NCBI GenBank assembly: GCA_964439265.1 | Contig: CAYTOA010000008.1 | Location: 1-64,000 of the forward strand | Direction: 5' to 3' | DNA: 64,000 nucleotides | Source: JAGVPT01 sp964439265 | GTDB lineage: Bacteria; Bacteroidota; Ignavibacteria; UBA10030; UBA8401 | In this document: one piece after another, positions 16,455 through 25,019 of the stretch | Position numbering within the stretch: position 1 is the first letter of the stretch | Layout: every line of letters begins with the position of its first letter | Position numbers and translations under genes: made by a program | The notes under the pieces: model-generated | The model's database searches: none | What the model was told of the DNA's origin: nothing | The model's input: only the letters and a program-made list of their open reading frames with translations

Positions 16455-17301
16455 GATTGCGGAGCGTTCTGTTCTTCCACCATACCTCGATGGTGATCAG
16501 AAGCTTGGTAAGATTGAAAAGCCGGATGCGCTTGGCGAAGACATTGTATTCGGCGCGCCCGATGTCCTGAAGCAAACGGAAGTAGATCGCTTCCATAATT
16601 TGTGCGGCGAGGAAAAGAGGCTTATCCTCTTCCGAAAGATGTTCCAGCGCCTGTCTGAAATACGACCGGGCACGTTCGCATTCGAATTGCATAAGACGAA
16701 TGAATCGAGGATTGTAGGTTCCCGCGAGCAATTCCTCCTCCGTGTAACCGAATTGCGCAAGATCCTCAAGGGGGAGGTAGATCCTTCCCTTCGCCGCGTC
16801 AGCCTTGATGTCCCTCAGGATGTTCGTCAGCTGCAGTGCAATTCCGAGGTTGATCGCGTATTCTTTTGCCCCTTCGTTCTTGTAGCCGAATATTTCTGTG
16901 CAGATCAGCCCCACGGTCGATGCCGCGCGGTAACAGTATTCGCGCAGCTCGCCGAACGTTGCGTAGCGGGTCTTGATCAAATCCATTTCCATCCCCTTGA
17001 TGAGGTCATGAAAATGATTCAGCGGAATGTTGAAGCGCTGGATGATCTGACTTAATTTGTTGAGGAGAGGGTACCGGGAAGTTCCTTCTATCGCGTGCTC
17101 AAACTCGCGCGACCAGAGCCGAAGGCGAACGTATTTACGCTTGATGCTCTCGTCCTCATCGACAATATCGTCGGTGGTGCGGCACCATGCGTAAACAACG
17201 TTGATCGCATCGCGCTTTGGCTTCGGAAGAAGAAAAAACGAGTAATAGAAATTACTCCTTTTGTTCTTCTCGATGATGTCGGCAACAAGTAAAGATTCCA
17301 T
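16432..17301 (-). CDS. hpnD: Presqualene diphosphate synthase HpnD
   Basis: 289 residues from ATG 17301, one base after the hpnC stop. A longer in-frame reading to 17424 would run through hpnC and lacks family support; the usual start region SNFYYSFFLLPKPKRDAINVVYAWCR follows closely here. HpnD joins two farnesyl diphosphates into presqualene diphosphate. The two Asp-rich Mg-binding motifs are present: DDIVDED (about 38-44) and NILRDIKAD (about 165-173). Expected cytosolic or membrane-associated. Middle gene of hpnC-hpnD-hpnE. Confidence 0.9.
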   Translation of the reverse strand: MESLLVADIIEKNKRSNFYYSFFLLPKPKRDAINVVYAWCRTTDDIVDEDESIKRKYVRLRLWSREFEHAIEGTSRYPLLNKLSQIIQRFNIPLNHFHDLIKGMEMDLIKTRYATFGELREYCYRAASTVGLICTEIFGYKNEGAKEYAINLGIALQLTNILRDIKADAAKGRIYLPLEDLAQFGYTEEELLAGTYNPRFIRLMQFECERARSYFRQALEHLSEEDKPLFLAAQIMEAIYFRLLQDIGRAEYNVFAKRIRLFNLTKLLITIEVWWKNRTLRNHAITKRS

Positions 17302-17302
17302 G

Positions 17303-18133
17303 TCATCGTGATGATAAAGACCGAAGTGCAATGAGTGCCCAGTCATACTGCGACAATACCGGCCGTTGATGAAGTATATTGCCGCCGAGTCGTTCGACCT
17401 TCTCTGCGATTCTGAGCCCGCCATGGTACGTCAGTCGCAGCTCAAGGGCGAAGCGCTTATCGATTGATCGAAGAAGGGGCTTGCCGTCGTGAAAGAATTT
17501 CTTTGTCCGTTCTACTTGAAATTGTATCAGCGCCCGGATGGCATCGTTTCCGCCGCCGTTTCTCATGTCAGCAGCCCGCAGCCCGAATCGCTCAAAATCC
17601 TCACGTGGAATATAAACACGATTTCGCTCTATATCAACACTCAAATCCTGCCAAAAATTCGCCAGCTGGAGTGCGGTGCAGATGTAGTCTGAGAGCCTTT
17701 CCGTCTCGGTATTTGCGCAGTTGAAAATATGGAGCAATATCCTCCCAACCGGATTAGCCGAATGGCGGCAGTAGAACAAAAGGTCTTCAAACGTGTCGTA
17801 GTCCTTTCCGGAAGCATCCATTCGGAAAGCAGTAATCAGGTCAAGAAACAACGACGTCGGAATGGCATACTTCACAATGGAACCATGTAAGTCGCGGAAG
17901 AAAGGCATTCCGCTGTTTCCGGCGGCCGCTTTCCTGAATTCTCCTTCCCACTCATCGAGCCTCCGGAGTCTGGCCTCCTCCGGATCACTTCCTTCATCCG
18001 CGATGTCGTCGGCAACCCGGGCAAAGGCATAAACAAGCCTGATGGGACCCCTGAATTCTTTAGGCAGCAAGAAGGATCCAACGGGAAAATTTTCGTAATG
18101 CGATTCAGCGAGCGAAGAAAGGGGCTGTTCCAC
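17303..18133 (-). CDS. hpnC: Hydroxysqualene synthase HpnC
   Basis: 276 residues, squalene/phytoene synthase fold. HpnC turns presqualene diphosphate into hydroxysqualene. Motifs: FPVGSFLLPKEFRGPIRLVYAFARVADDIADEG at the N-terminus (first Asp-rich motif about residues 41-46) and ALQLANFWQDLSVDIERNRVYIP (second, about 165-180). The FPVGSFLLP start is characteristic of HpnC rather than HpnD. First gene of the cluster; its stop is separated from the hpnD start by one base. No squalene-hopene cyclase gene is in the window. Confidence 0.9.
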   Translation of the reverse strand: MEQPLSSLAESHYENFPVGSFLLPKEFRGPIRLVYAFARVADDIADEGSDPEEARLRRLDEWEGEFRKAAAGNSGMPFFRDLHGSIVKYAIPTSLFLDLITAFRMDASGKDYDTFEDLLFYCRHSANPVGRILLHIFNCANTETERLSDYICTALQLANFWQDLSVDIERNRVYIPREDFERFGLRAADMRNGGGNDAIRALIQFQVERTKKFFHDGKPLLRSIDKRFALELRLTYHGGLRIAEKVERLGGNILHQRPVLSQYDWALIALRSLSSR

Positions 18134-18676
18134 GGCGTTCTAAGATCGGGCTTTGACAAAATATCGGTTGACCGTCCGGCCAAAATATCCTCATTTGCCA
18201 ACCGACATGCAACTTCTGGATGCGGTGCAATTGAGAACCGGAATCATCGTAGCGCCAATGCTTTCATACATCAGTATGAACCGATTTATTACATACAATG
18301 TCAAAAGAACATACGAATTGCCATCTCTCCTTCAAAGCCCATTCATGTTTGATCAGAGTCATTGTTCCATTACGATCGTAGAACCATGAGTATCGCTCCC
18401 AGGTCCCCTGCAAGCAACTTGGCTGGGATTGACAACACTGACTATGAGCGTCAGGCCTTTAACTTGTTCAAACCCAGTCATTGCTGTCACCCTTCTAAGT
18501 GTATGAAAGGATAAAAAACTTCTAATTCATCTTGACTCTCTATATTGTTCCGCTTAACTTCCTCAATCGCGATGGGGCTTCCCGTCTGGAGATTACCCGT
18601 AGAAGAAGGTTTCGCGAAAATAACTCACTTGCCGATTTTTTTCCGTTTTGCTTACAAATGTAATTAGGAGCGATCG
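18134..18676. other. Intergenic region between divergent operons
   Basis: About 540 bases that must hold the hpnC promoter (minus) and the response regulator promoter (plus; see 18532-18560). Small reading frames here have no ribosome binding site and resemble nothing. No repeat or RNA gene recognised. Confidence 0.5.
18532..18560 (+). promoter_or_regulatory. Putative promoter of the response regulator gene
   Basis: TTGACT (18532-18537), 17 bases, TAACTT (18555-18560), about 115 bases before the gene. The 12-base block CTTGACTCTCTA is identical to that in front of the histidine kinase gene (12831-12842). Confidence 0.45.
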
Positions 18677-19444
18677 ATGGAGAGACCGTTGCATGTTCTT
18701 ATTACTGAGGATGAAGAGTCGTTTGCCGATGTCCTGGCAATGGAGTTGAAAGAAACAGGCGAGTTCGAAGTGACGACAGCGTACAGCGGAACCGAGAGTA
18801 TTGAACGGCTTAAGGCTAACAAGAATATCGACATAGTGTTGATGGACTTCAACCTTGGCGATATCACTGGATTACAGGTCCTCCAGTGGATCAACGAGCA
18901 GAAAATGGAAACGCCGGTAATCATGATGACGGCGGCGGGCACCGAAGAAGTGGCCGTTGAAGCGATGAAACTCGGTGCGTATGACTACGTCCGCAAAGAA
19001 CATCTCGAAATAAACCACTTCCCTATTTTGCTGCATGGCGTGTACGAACGCTACCTCTTCCGCAAAGACAAACAGGCGCGGGAAGCAGAGCAGCGGGAAA
19101 AAGAAAAGATGGAAGCCGCGATACAGATGTTCCAGACCACGGTGCGCACGATCGCTCACCACATCAACAACGCCCTCGCGATCTTCAAACTCCAATCGTC
19201 CGTCTGCGAAAGAAATGTGCAGAAGATGCTCGACCCTGCGCTTGCCACGCCCCTTCTTAAACTCGTATCAGATCTGCGGCGTCAGGCTGAGACAGTGGAA
19301 TCGATTGTCCGCTCCCTCGTCGGAATTTCCGACATTGTCTATACCAAATATGCCGGTGACCAGGACATCATTGAGATCAGAGCTCAGTTGGAAAAGAATC
19401 TTGAGACCTTGAAAGCACAAAAGCTCGAAATGATACAAAAATAA
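18677..19444 (+). CDS. Response regulator receiver fused to a histidine-box helix
   Basis: 255 residues. Residues 1-125 are a receiver domain with the acidic pair E11-D12, phospho-acceptor D57 (LMDFN), T85 (MMTAAG) and K107 (YVRKEH). A charged coiled coil (about 128-150) leads to TVRTIAHHINNALAIFKLQ (155-173). This has the form of the HDFNN-type phospho-acceptor box of histidine kinases, with H161 in the histidine position. No ATPase domain follows: the remaining 80 residues are helical and end in Lys. So it looks like a receiver joined to a dimerisation/phosphotransfer helix pair. It may relay phosphate or form dimers with a separate kinase; the CNB-GAF kinase at 12921 shares its promoter block. 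AGGAG lies 6 bases before the ATG. Confidence 0.8.
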   Translation: MERPLHVLITEDEESFADVLAMELKETGEFEVTTAYSGTESIERLKANKNIDIVLMDFNLGDITGLQVLQWINEQKMETPVIMMTAAGTEEVAVEAMKLGAYDYVRKEHLEINHFPILLHGVYERYLFRKDKQAREAEQREKEKMEAAIQMFQTTVRTIAHHINNALAIFKLQSSVCERNVQKMLDPALATPLLKLVSDLRRQAETVESIVRSLVGISDIVYTKYAGDQDIIEIRAQLEKNLETLKAQKLEMIQK

Positions 19445-19556
19445 GAGTTCATTCACACTTTTCCCCGTTCCTTGCAGTACATGCGTTCCGCTGTTTTCCC
19501 CGTATAATGATTCTCGTCGCGGGTATCACCGCACAAAAGCGACCGCTCCCCTTTTC

Positions 19557-19585
19557 TTGACTCAGCGCCTAAAAATTCGTATTTT
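19557..19585 (+). promoter_or_regulatory. Putative promoter of the hrcA operon
   Basis: TTGACT (19557-19562), 17 bases, TATTTT (19580-19585), about 40 bases before the hrcA start. No CIRCE inverted repeat (TTAGCACTC-N9-GAGTGCTAA) is visible in the 180 bases upstream of hrcA. Confidence 0.5.
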
Positions 19586-19626
19586 TCATGTGAGAATCAC
19601 TGTTTTTGCATATCGGTAGGACAATA

Positions 19627-20658
19627 ATGGCCGAAAGCCTCAACGAACGGGAAAGAACAATACTGCGGAGCATTATTTTCAGCTTCATCCAAACTGCTAC
19701 GCCTATCGGTTCGCGCTATATTTCGAAACGCAATGGTCTGGATCTCAGTCCCGCGACCGTCCGAAATGTCATGTCCGACCTGGAGTTCTTAGGTTATATC
19801 GACCATCCTCATACGTCGGCCGGGAGAATTCCAACAGACAAGGGCTACAGATTTTACGTCGATTCTCTGATGGACCTGGAGGCTCTTTCCGCGCGCGATC
19901 AATCGACGATCCAGTCGCAGATCCATTCGAGCGCCGACCCTGACGAGATCCTGCGGGAAACGTCAAGAATTCTTGGGAGCATCTCCCATCAATTGGGGAT
20001 CGTCTCGACTCCCCGGGTAAGTGCCGGAGTCTTTGAGAAACTCGAACTTGTATCGATCTCCAGTTCCCGGATCATGGTGATTCTCTCGATCCGTTCCGGC
20101 ATGGTGAAAACGATCATGATGGAAGCTCACTCCGAGATACCCAAAAGCAAGTTAGAAGAAGTGAGCAGAGTTCTCAATGAAAGGCTGACGGGCCTGACGT
20201 TGAAGCAAATCCGGAAAACTTTCCGGGATCGGGTTCGCGACATGCAAAATGAAGAGACAGGATTGATCCGCCTGTTCGTCGAGTCCGTCGACAAAGTCTT
20301 CGACGAGACACGCAACAAAGAGAAGGTCCACATCGGCGGTACGCAGAGCCTCCTGACGCAGCCGGAGTTCAGCAGCGCAGAGAATTTTCGCGGCATCATA
20401 GAATTGCTGGAAAACCACGACATGATCGTCCACATCCTCGAGAAAAAAGAAATTGGCGAGGGAAACATCTCGATATCCATCGGGTCCGAGAACGAGGAAG
20501 AAAAGCTGCGCGAACTGAGCGTCGTCACGTCGCAGTACGCCGTCGGCGATGTCAGCGGTACGGTCGGTATCATCGGGGCAAAGCGAATGGACTATTCCCG
20601 GATGATCCCCCTTGTCGATTATATGGCGAAGATGATCTCCCTGCTTTTCCGTCCCTGA
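19627..20658 (+). CDS. hrcA: Heat-inducible transcription repressor HrcA
   Basis: 343 residues from ATG 19627; GGTAGGAC 6 bases upstream supports it over the in-frame ATG at 19606. HrcA represses groE/dnaK-type operons by binding CIRCE. The N-terminal winged helix is well conserved (YISKRNGLDLSPATVRNVMSDLEFLGYI, HTSAGRIPTDKGYRFYVD). The C-terminal part has the usual GAF-like domain with LLENHDMIVHILE and ending SVVTSQYAVGDVSGTVGIIGAKRMDYSRMIPLVDYMAK. First gene of hrcA-grpE-dnaJ. Confidence 0.95.
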   Translation: MAESLNERERTILRSIIFSFIQTATPIGSRYISKRNGLDLSPATVRNVMSDLEFLGYIDHPHTSAGRIPTDKGYRFYVDSLMDLEALSARDQSTIQSQIHSSADPDEILRETSRILGSISHQLGIVSTPRVSAGVFEKLELVSISSSRIMVILSIRSGMVKTIMMEAHSEIPKSKLEEVSRVLNERLTGLTLKQIRKTFRDRVRDMQNEETGLIRLFVESVDKVFDETRNKEKVHIGGTQSLLTQPEFSSAENFRGIIELLENHDMIVHILEKKEIGEGNISISIGSENEEEKLRELSVVTSQYAVGDVSGTVGIIGAKRMDYSRMIPLVDYMAKMISLLFRP

Positions 20659-20706
20659 GAATGCAGATTTGTTGAGAGCTAAATACTATTGAAAGTGCAA
20701 GAATAT

Positions 20707-21306
20707 ATGTCCGTAGAGAAAAACGATCGCGAACCGGAGCAGCGGGAGCCAACCTCCGACGAGGGGCAAAAGCCGGCCGGGGAAAAATCTGAAGCGGCTG
20801 TCCCCGTTGAAAAAGCAGCGGAACTGGAAAAGCAGTACGCGCAGTTAAAAGACCAGCTTCTGCGAAAAGCCGCCGAGTTCGACAACTACAAACGGCGGAC
20901 GGAGAACGACTTTGCCTCCCTCACGAAATTTGCGGCGGAAAACATTATCACGCAGCTGGTCCCGGTTCTCGACGATTTTAACAGGTCATTAAAAAGCATC
21001 AAGGAAAAAGCAGAGAACGACTCGTTCTATAAAGGCATCGAACTCATTTATGCAAAATTTCTCAAAGTACTTGAGGCACAGGGTTTAAAGACGATGGACG
21101 CGGTCGGAAAAGAGTTCAACGTCGATGTGCATGACGCATTGATGCAAATGCCTCGTGCGGATGTTCCGCCCCACACCGTGCTCGAAGAAGTGGAAAAAGG
21201 TTACCTTCTCTTCGATAAAGTGATCCGTCATGCAAAGGTCGTCGTTTCGACAACACCGGCCGACGCGCCGGTTCAGCAGGCAAAAACGGAGAATTTCGAA
21301 GACTGA
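20707..21306 (+). CDS. grpE: Nucleotide exchange factor GrpE
   Basis: 199 residues from ATG 20707; a TTG start at 20689 behind GAGAG would add six residues and is also possible. GrpE releases ADP from DnaK. Residues 1-45 are charged and disordered, then a long coiled coil (EKQYAQLKDQLLRKAAEFDNYKRRTENDF), then the beta domain with VDVHDALMQMPRADVPPHTVLEEVEKGYLLFDKVIRHAKVVV, the family signature. Sits between hrcA and dnaJ; dnaK itself is not in the window. Confidence 0.95.
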   Translation: MSVEKNDREPEQREPTSDEGQKPAGEKSEAAVPVEKAAELEKQYAQLKDQLLRKAAEFDNYKRRTENDFASLTKFAAENIITQLVPVLDDFNRSLKSIKEKAENDSFYKGIELIYAKFLKVLEAQGLKTMDAVGKEFNVDVHDALMQMPRADVPPHTVLEEVEKGYLLFDKVIRHAKVVVSTTPADAPVQQAKTENFED

Positions 21307-21308
21307 TT

Positions 21309-22460
21309 ATGGCAACCAAACGCGATTTTTACGAAGTGCTCGGCGTCCCGCGAAGCGCATCGCAGGACGAGATAAAGAAGGCATACCGGAAGATGGCGCT
21401 TCAATACCATCCGGACCGCAACCCGAACAACAAAGAGGCCGAAGACAAGTTCAAAGAAGCCGCAGAAGCGTATGAAGCGTTGAGCGACCCGGCAAAACGT
21501 CAGCGCTTTGACCAGTACGGACATGAAGGAATGCGTGGAACCGATTTCAGGGGCTCCGCCGATATCAACGATATCTTTTCAAATTTCGGCGACATTTTCG
21601 GCGGCTCGATCTTCGATGACGTTTTTTCCGGAGGGAGACAGCAGCGCCGCCGCGCGACCGGCCAAGCCGGTTCCGACCTTAAGGTGCAATTAAAACTCAC
21701 TCTCGAAGAGATTGCCGCGGGAGTCGAGAAGAAGATCAAGATCAAGAAATGGAAGACGTGTCAAACGTGTTCCGGCAGCGGCGCAAAGCCGGGTTCGTCG
21801 AAAACGACATGCCCGCAATGCGGCGGAACCGGGGAACTCCGGCAGGTATCCCGTTCAATGTTCGGACAGTTCGTGAATATTACCACGTGTTTGAACTGCG
21901 GCGGCGAAGGGCAGATCGTCCGCGACCGATGCCCGGCGTGTGACGGCGAAGGGCGCGAACAGGGCGAATCGACGATCAAAGTCAACGTGCCGGCCGGCGT
22001 TTCAGAAGGAAACTATATCGCCATGCAGGGTCAGGGCAACGCCGGAAGGCGGGGCGGTCCCTCCGGTGACGTGATCGTTGAATTTCACGAAGTACGTCAC
22101 GAACATTTCGTACGGAACGGCGACGATATCGTTTATAATACGCTCATCAGCTTCCCTCATGCGGTGACGGGGGGAGATATTGAAGTGCCGACGCTGAGCG
22201 GGCGTTCACGAATAAAAATTGAACCGGGAACGATGCCGGGAAAAATGCTGCGGATGAAAGAGAAAGGGATTCCGCATCTCAACAGTTTTGGCCGGGGAGA
22301 CCAATTGATCAGGATACAGGTGTGGGTTCCCACCAAGCTGAACGCACGAGAGAAAGAATTGCTGCGAGAACTCTCGTCGGCAGAGCATATTGTGCCGACG
22401 GAGGAAGAGAAGAACGCGAATAAATCGTTCTTCGAAAAAGTGAGGAATACGTTTTCATAA
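21309..22460 (+). CDS. dnaJ: Chaperone DnaJ
   Basis: 383 residues. J domain 1-70 with H34-P35-D36, Gly/Phe region about 72-115 (DIFSNFGDIFGGSIFDD), zinc domain about 150-215 with four CxxCxGxG motifs (CQTCSGSG, CPQCGGTG, CLNCGGEG, CPACDGEG), then the C-terminal substrate-binding beta domains. Full length with every key residue. It stimulates DnaK ATPase and delivers unfolded clients. Starts 3 bases after the grpE stop. Confidence 0.97.
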   Translation: MATKRDFYEVLGVPRSASQDEIKKAYRKMALQYHPDRNPNNKEAEDKFKEAAEAYEALSDPAKRQRFDQYGHEGMRGTDFRGSADINDIFSNFGDIFGGSIFDDVFSGGRQQRRRATGQAGSDLKVQLKLTLEEIAAGVEKKIKIKKWKTCQTCSGSGAKPGSSKTTCPQCGGTGELRQVSRSMFGQFVNITTCLNCGGEGQIVRDRCPACDGEGREQGESTIKVNVPAGVSEGNYIAMQGQGNAGRRGGPSGDVIVEFHEVRHEHFVRNGDDIVYNTLISFPHAVTGGDIEVPTLSGRSRIKIEPGTMPGKMLRMKEKGIPHLNSFGRGDQLIRIQVWVPTKLNAREKELLRELSSAEHIVPTEEEKNANKSFFEKVRNTFS

Positions 22461-22505
22461 CGGGAACGGATCCTGTTTTTCCATCTCTCAACAGTTGTCG
22501 TATCC

Positions 22506-22961
22506 ATGAAGCTGCTGAAGCGCGTGCAGGAGTTCGCTGCGTTCACCAAAAATGAACAGAGAATCTTCCTGTTCTTATCGATTGTCTTTATTGCCGGCGT
22601 CTCGGTGAAAGTTTACCGTGCATATTTTACTCCGCCCCCGACCCATCAGTTCGATTATTCGGCCGCCGACAGGGAGTTCGAGGAGCGCTCGAAGTATTTG
22701 ACGCAGGCGGCTCCGGTTGAGGGCGCAGGCGATACCGCCCGCACCGCAAGAACCAAAAAAGACGGCAAAAAGGTTAATCTGAACACGGCAACCAAAGACG
22801 AACTTGTTGTACTTCCCGGAATTGGCGAGAGCCTTGCCGAACAGATCCTGATCTACCGTGATGAACACGGCGAGTTCTCAACCGTCGAACAGCTCAGGAA
22901 GATCAAGGGCATCGGTGCAAAGAAATTTGAAAAACTACTACCGTATGTGAAGATCAAATGA
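22506..22961 (+). CDS. ComEA-like helix-hairpin-helix protein
   Basis: 151 residues. One N-terminal membrane segment (about 19-35) anchors a C-terminal double helix-hairpin-helix domain: VNLNTATKDELVVLPGIG, then EQLRKIKGIGAKKFEKLLPYVKIK (about 92-151). ComEA proteins bind incoming DNA on the outer face of the inner membrane during competence. The linker is poorly conserved. It overlaps the PilM-like gene by ATGA, so a DNA-uptake or pilus link is plausible, though no other com/pil gene is nearby. Confidence 0.8.
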   Translation: MKLLKRVQEFAAFTKNEQRIFLFLSIVFIAGVSVKVYRAYFTPPPTHQFDYSAADREFEERSKYLTQAAPVEGAGDTARTARTKKDGKKVNLNTATKDELVVLPGIGESLAEQILIYRDEHGEFSTVEQLRKIKGIGAKKFEKLLPYVKIK

Positions 22962-23869
22962 AATCGACCGAACGACATATCGCGCTTATTCTCGAACAAT
23001 CACAGGTTACCGCCGTCGAGATCGCCCAAAGCCCAAAGGGGCACACGCTCACGGCCGCGGGTTCGTTCAACTCCTCTCTCAATTTTGACGACCAGGACAT
23101 GTTCAGCCAGCCCGGCGCTTCTCAACGGGAACGGGGGTTCGCGCAGGAACTTCAGCTATTCTTCAAGGATATCGGCAGCGGTTCGCGCTCGTTCTCGTTT
23201 GGGCTCAACAGCAGGATGGTCGTCGTGCAATCGATCCCCACGGACATGTCGCTCACCGAGAGCGAACTCGACCAGCATTCGCAGTGGGAACTGAGCCAAT
23301 ATGCGCTTGTGAAGAATGTTAACGCCTTCAACATCAGCTCAATGGTGCTGGACTCCAACGCGGAGGTCCAGGTGAACACGACGGCGATCGTGGCTGTGCG
23401 GAAGATTTTTCTCAACTTCCTCGCTAACGTGTGCAGGCAGCTGAGCGGCAACTTGAATATCGTCGACGTCGACCACTTCGGTGCTGAGAATGCACTTCTC
23501 TTCAATTACCCCGAGGTCGCTGCCAAGCGGGTTCTGCTTGCCGGCGTGGATGAAAATTCATTTGATGCAAGCGTGATCGCCAACGGAGAAACGAAGAATA
23601 TTGTTACGATGGAATGGACGACCGAGAACGACATGGCACAGCTGGCAGAGTATGTCAAAGGGGTGAACGTTGAATCGGTCTTTTTCCACGGGAGGATCGT
23701 TTCGCAGGCACTGGTGACCAGTCTGAGACAGCTCGTTGCCGTTCCGGTCGAAATCATGGACCCGTTCAAAAAGGTCGCCCTTCCTCGGACGCTCAGAAAC
23801 TACCGTGACATCGAAGCCAGGAAACAGGAATATGCGTCGGCGGTCGGCCTGGCGTTGAGAGCAGAGTAG
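22958..23869 (+). CDS. PilM-like actin-fold protein (probable)
   Basis: 303 residues. The layout matches the PilM/actin-like ATPase fold: a first strand HIALILEQSQVTAVEIA, then a central SFGLNSRMVVVQSIPTDMSLTESELDQHSQWELSQY close to PilM's VPGPAVIIKKIQMP...EL...IEWEAEQYIP, then NIVDVDHFGAENALLFNYPE and a last segment PVEIMDPFKKVALP... with AVGLALRAE at the end. Nucleotide-binding glycines are weak. In type IV pilus systems PilM sits in the cytoplasm and binds PilN. Starts by 4-base overlap with the ComEA-like gene. Confidence in the fold is moderate, in the function low. Confidence 0.6.
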   Translation: MKSTERHIALILEQSQVTAVEIAQSPKGHTLTAAGSFNSSLNFDDQDMFSQPGASQRERGFAQELQLFFKDIGSGSRSFSFGLNSRMVVVQSIPTDMSLTESELDQHSQWELSQYALVKNVNAFNISSMVLDSNAEVQVNTTAIVAVRKIFLNFLANVCRQLSGNLNIVDVDHFGAENALLFNYPEVAAKRVLLAGVDENSFDASVIANGETKNIVTMEWTTENDMAQLAEYVKGVNVESVFFHGRIVSQALVTSLRQLVAVPVEIMDPFKKVALPRTLRNYRDIEARKQEYASAVGLALRAE

Positions 23870-23871
23870 GC

Positions 23872-24432
23872 ATGCGCGTTATCGCCGGCAAGCATAAGGG
23901 GAGGCAGCTGCGTACCGTCGCCGATTTATCGGTCCGCCCTGCCACGAGCAGAGTCAAGAGTTCAATCTTTAATATTTTGCAGAACCGGGTCGACTGGGAA
24001 GAATCGCTCGTGCTGGACCTGTTCGCAGGAAGCGGGAGCCTGGGGATTGAAGCCTTGAGCCGCGGGGCCCGGCGTGTCGTCTTCGTAGAGAATTCAAAGC
24101 GCGCCGTCGAGTATTTGAAGCAGAATATTGCGCTGATCGACGCATCGTCAGATTGCGAGATTCTCGCTTCTGACGTTTTCGAGTACCTTGCGCGTCCGCG
24201 TGGATTGTTTGATGTAGTGTTTGCCGATCCCCCATACGATTTTGAAGTGCTGAAGCGGCTGCCGACGATGATCTTTCAGAGCGGAGTAGTTTCCCCCGAT
24301 GGCTACCTGATCATCGAGCACCCGCAGGAATTGCGTTTTGAACCGAGTCTGTTGTGGGAAGAGGCGGTGGTAAGGAAATACGGCAGGACCGTTGTCACGT
24401 TCTTCCAATCACCACATGAAGGCCGACCATGA
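23872..24432 (+). CDS. rsmD: 16S rRNA (guanine966-N2)-methyltransferase RsmD
   Basis: 186 residues. RsmD methylates G966 of 16S rRNA with S-adenosylmethionine. N-terminus MRVIAGKHKGRQL and RPATSRVKSSIFNIL are family hallmarks; the SAM motif DLFAGSGSLGIE is at 49-60, with acidic V-E-N at about 72-73; catalytic DPPY at 119-122. Overlaps coaD by ATGA, a pairing seen in many bacteria. Confidence 0.95.
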   Translation: MRVIAGKHKGRQLRTVADLSVRPATSRVKSSIFNILQNRVDWEESLVLDLFAGSGSLGIEALSRGARRVVFVENSKRAVEYLKQNIALIDASSDCEILASDVFEYLARPRGLFDVVFADPPYDFEVLKRLPTMIFQSGVVSPDGYLIIEHPQELRFEPSLLWEEAVVRKYGRTVVTFFQSPHEGRP

Positions 24433-24917
24433 AGATTGCACTTTACCCCGGAACATTCGACCCGATAACGAACGGGCATATCGACATTCTTGAACGCGGA
24501 ATGGAGTTGTTCGATAAAGTGATCGTGACCGTTGCCAAGAATTCCACAAAAAACCCCCTCTTCGACGAGGAGGAACGCGTCGAGATGATCCAGGAGGTCA
24601 TCAAGCGAAACAAGTACAAAAATGTTGCGGTGGAAAGTTTCGACGGGCTATTGATCAATTTTGCCCGGAAGAAAAAAGCCGTAGCGCTCATCCGGGGCCT
24701 GCGGGCAATATCCGATTTCGAATATGAATTCCAGATGGCCCTGATCAACCGAAAACAGGACAATAAGATTTTCACTGTATTCCTGATGCCCCACGAACGG
24801 TACACGTACCTCAATTCCAGCATTGTGCGGGAACTCGCGAGGCTGCACGGTGAATTCAGAACGTTCGTTCCGTCAAATGTCTATGCACGGCTGAATAAAA
24901 AGGTAAAGGAATTCTAA
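24429..24917 (+). CDS. coaD: Phosphopantetheine adenylyltransferase CoaD
   Basis: 162 residues, the normal length. It makes dephospho-CoA from 4'-phosphopantetheine and ATP. Motifs: YPGTFDPITNGHIDI (residues 6-20, nucleotidyltransferase TxGH), RGLRAISDFEYEFQMALINR (about 88-107) and YLNSSIVRELARLHGE (ISSS-type motif, about 125-140). Complete, no odd residues. Confidence 0.96.
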   Translation: MKIALYPGTFDPITNGHIDILERGMELFDKVIVTVAKNSTKNPLFDEEERVEMIQEVIKRNKYKNVAVESFDGLLINFARKKKAVALIRGLRAISDFEYEFQMALINRKQDNKIFTVFLMPHERYTYLNSSIVRELARLHGEFRTFVPSNVYARLNKKVKEF

Positions 24918-24920
24918 GAA

Positions 24921-24952
24921 GAACAATGAATAATTATGAATTAAGAAATAGG
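24921..24952. repeat. AT-rich repeat (ACAATGAATAATTATGAATTAAG)
   Basis: Short AT-rich block of the form AACAATGAATAATTATGAATTAAG. The same words in the other orientation (CTTAATTCATAATTC, AACAATGAAC) occur at 33226-33338 and 55567-55632, always between genes. Confidence 0.5.
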
Positions 24953-25019
24953 AATTACAGCCAAGGATGATTGTTCACTTCAGAGACCAACACTTAACGG
25001 GAAAGGACAAACCAAAGCA

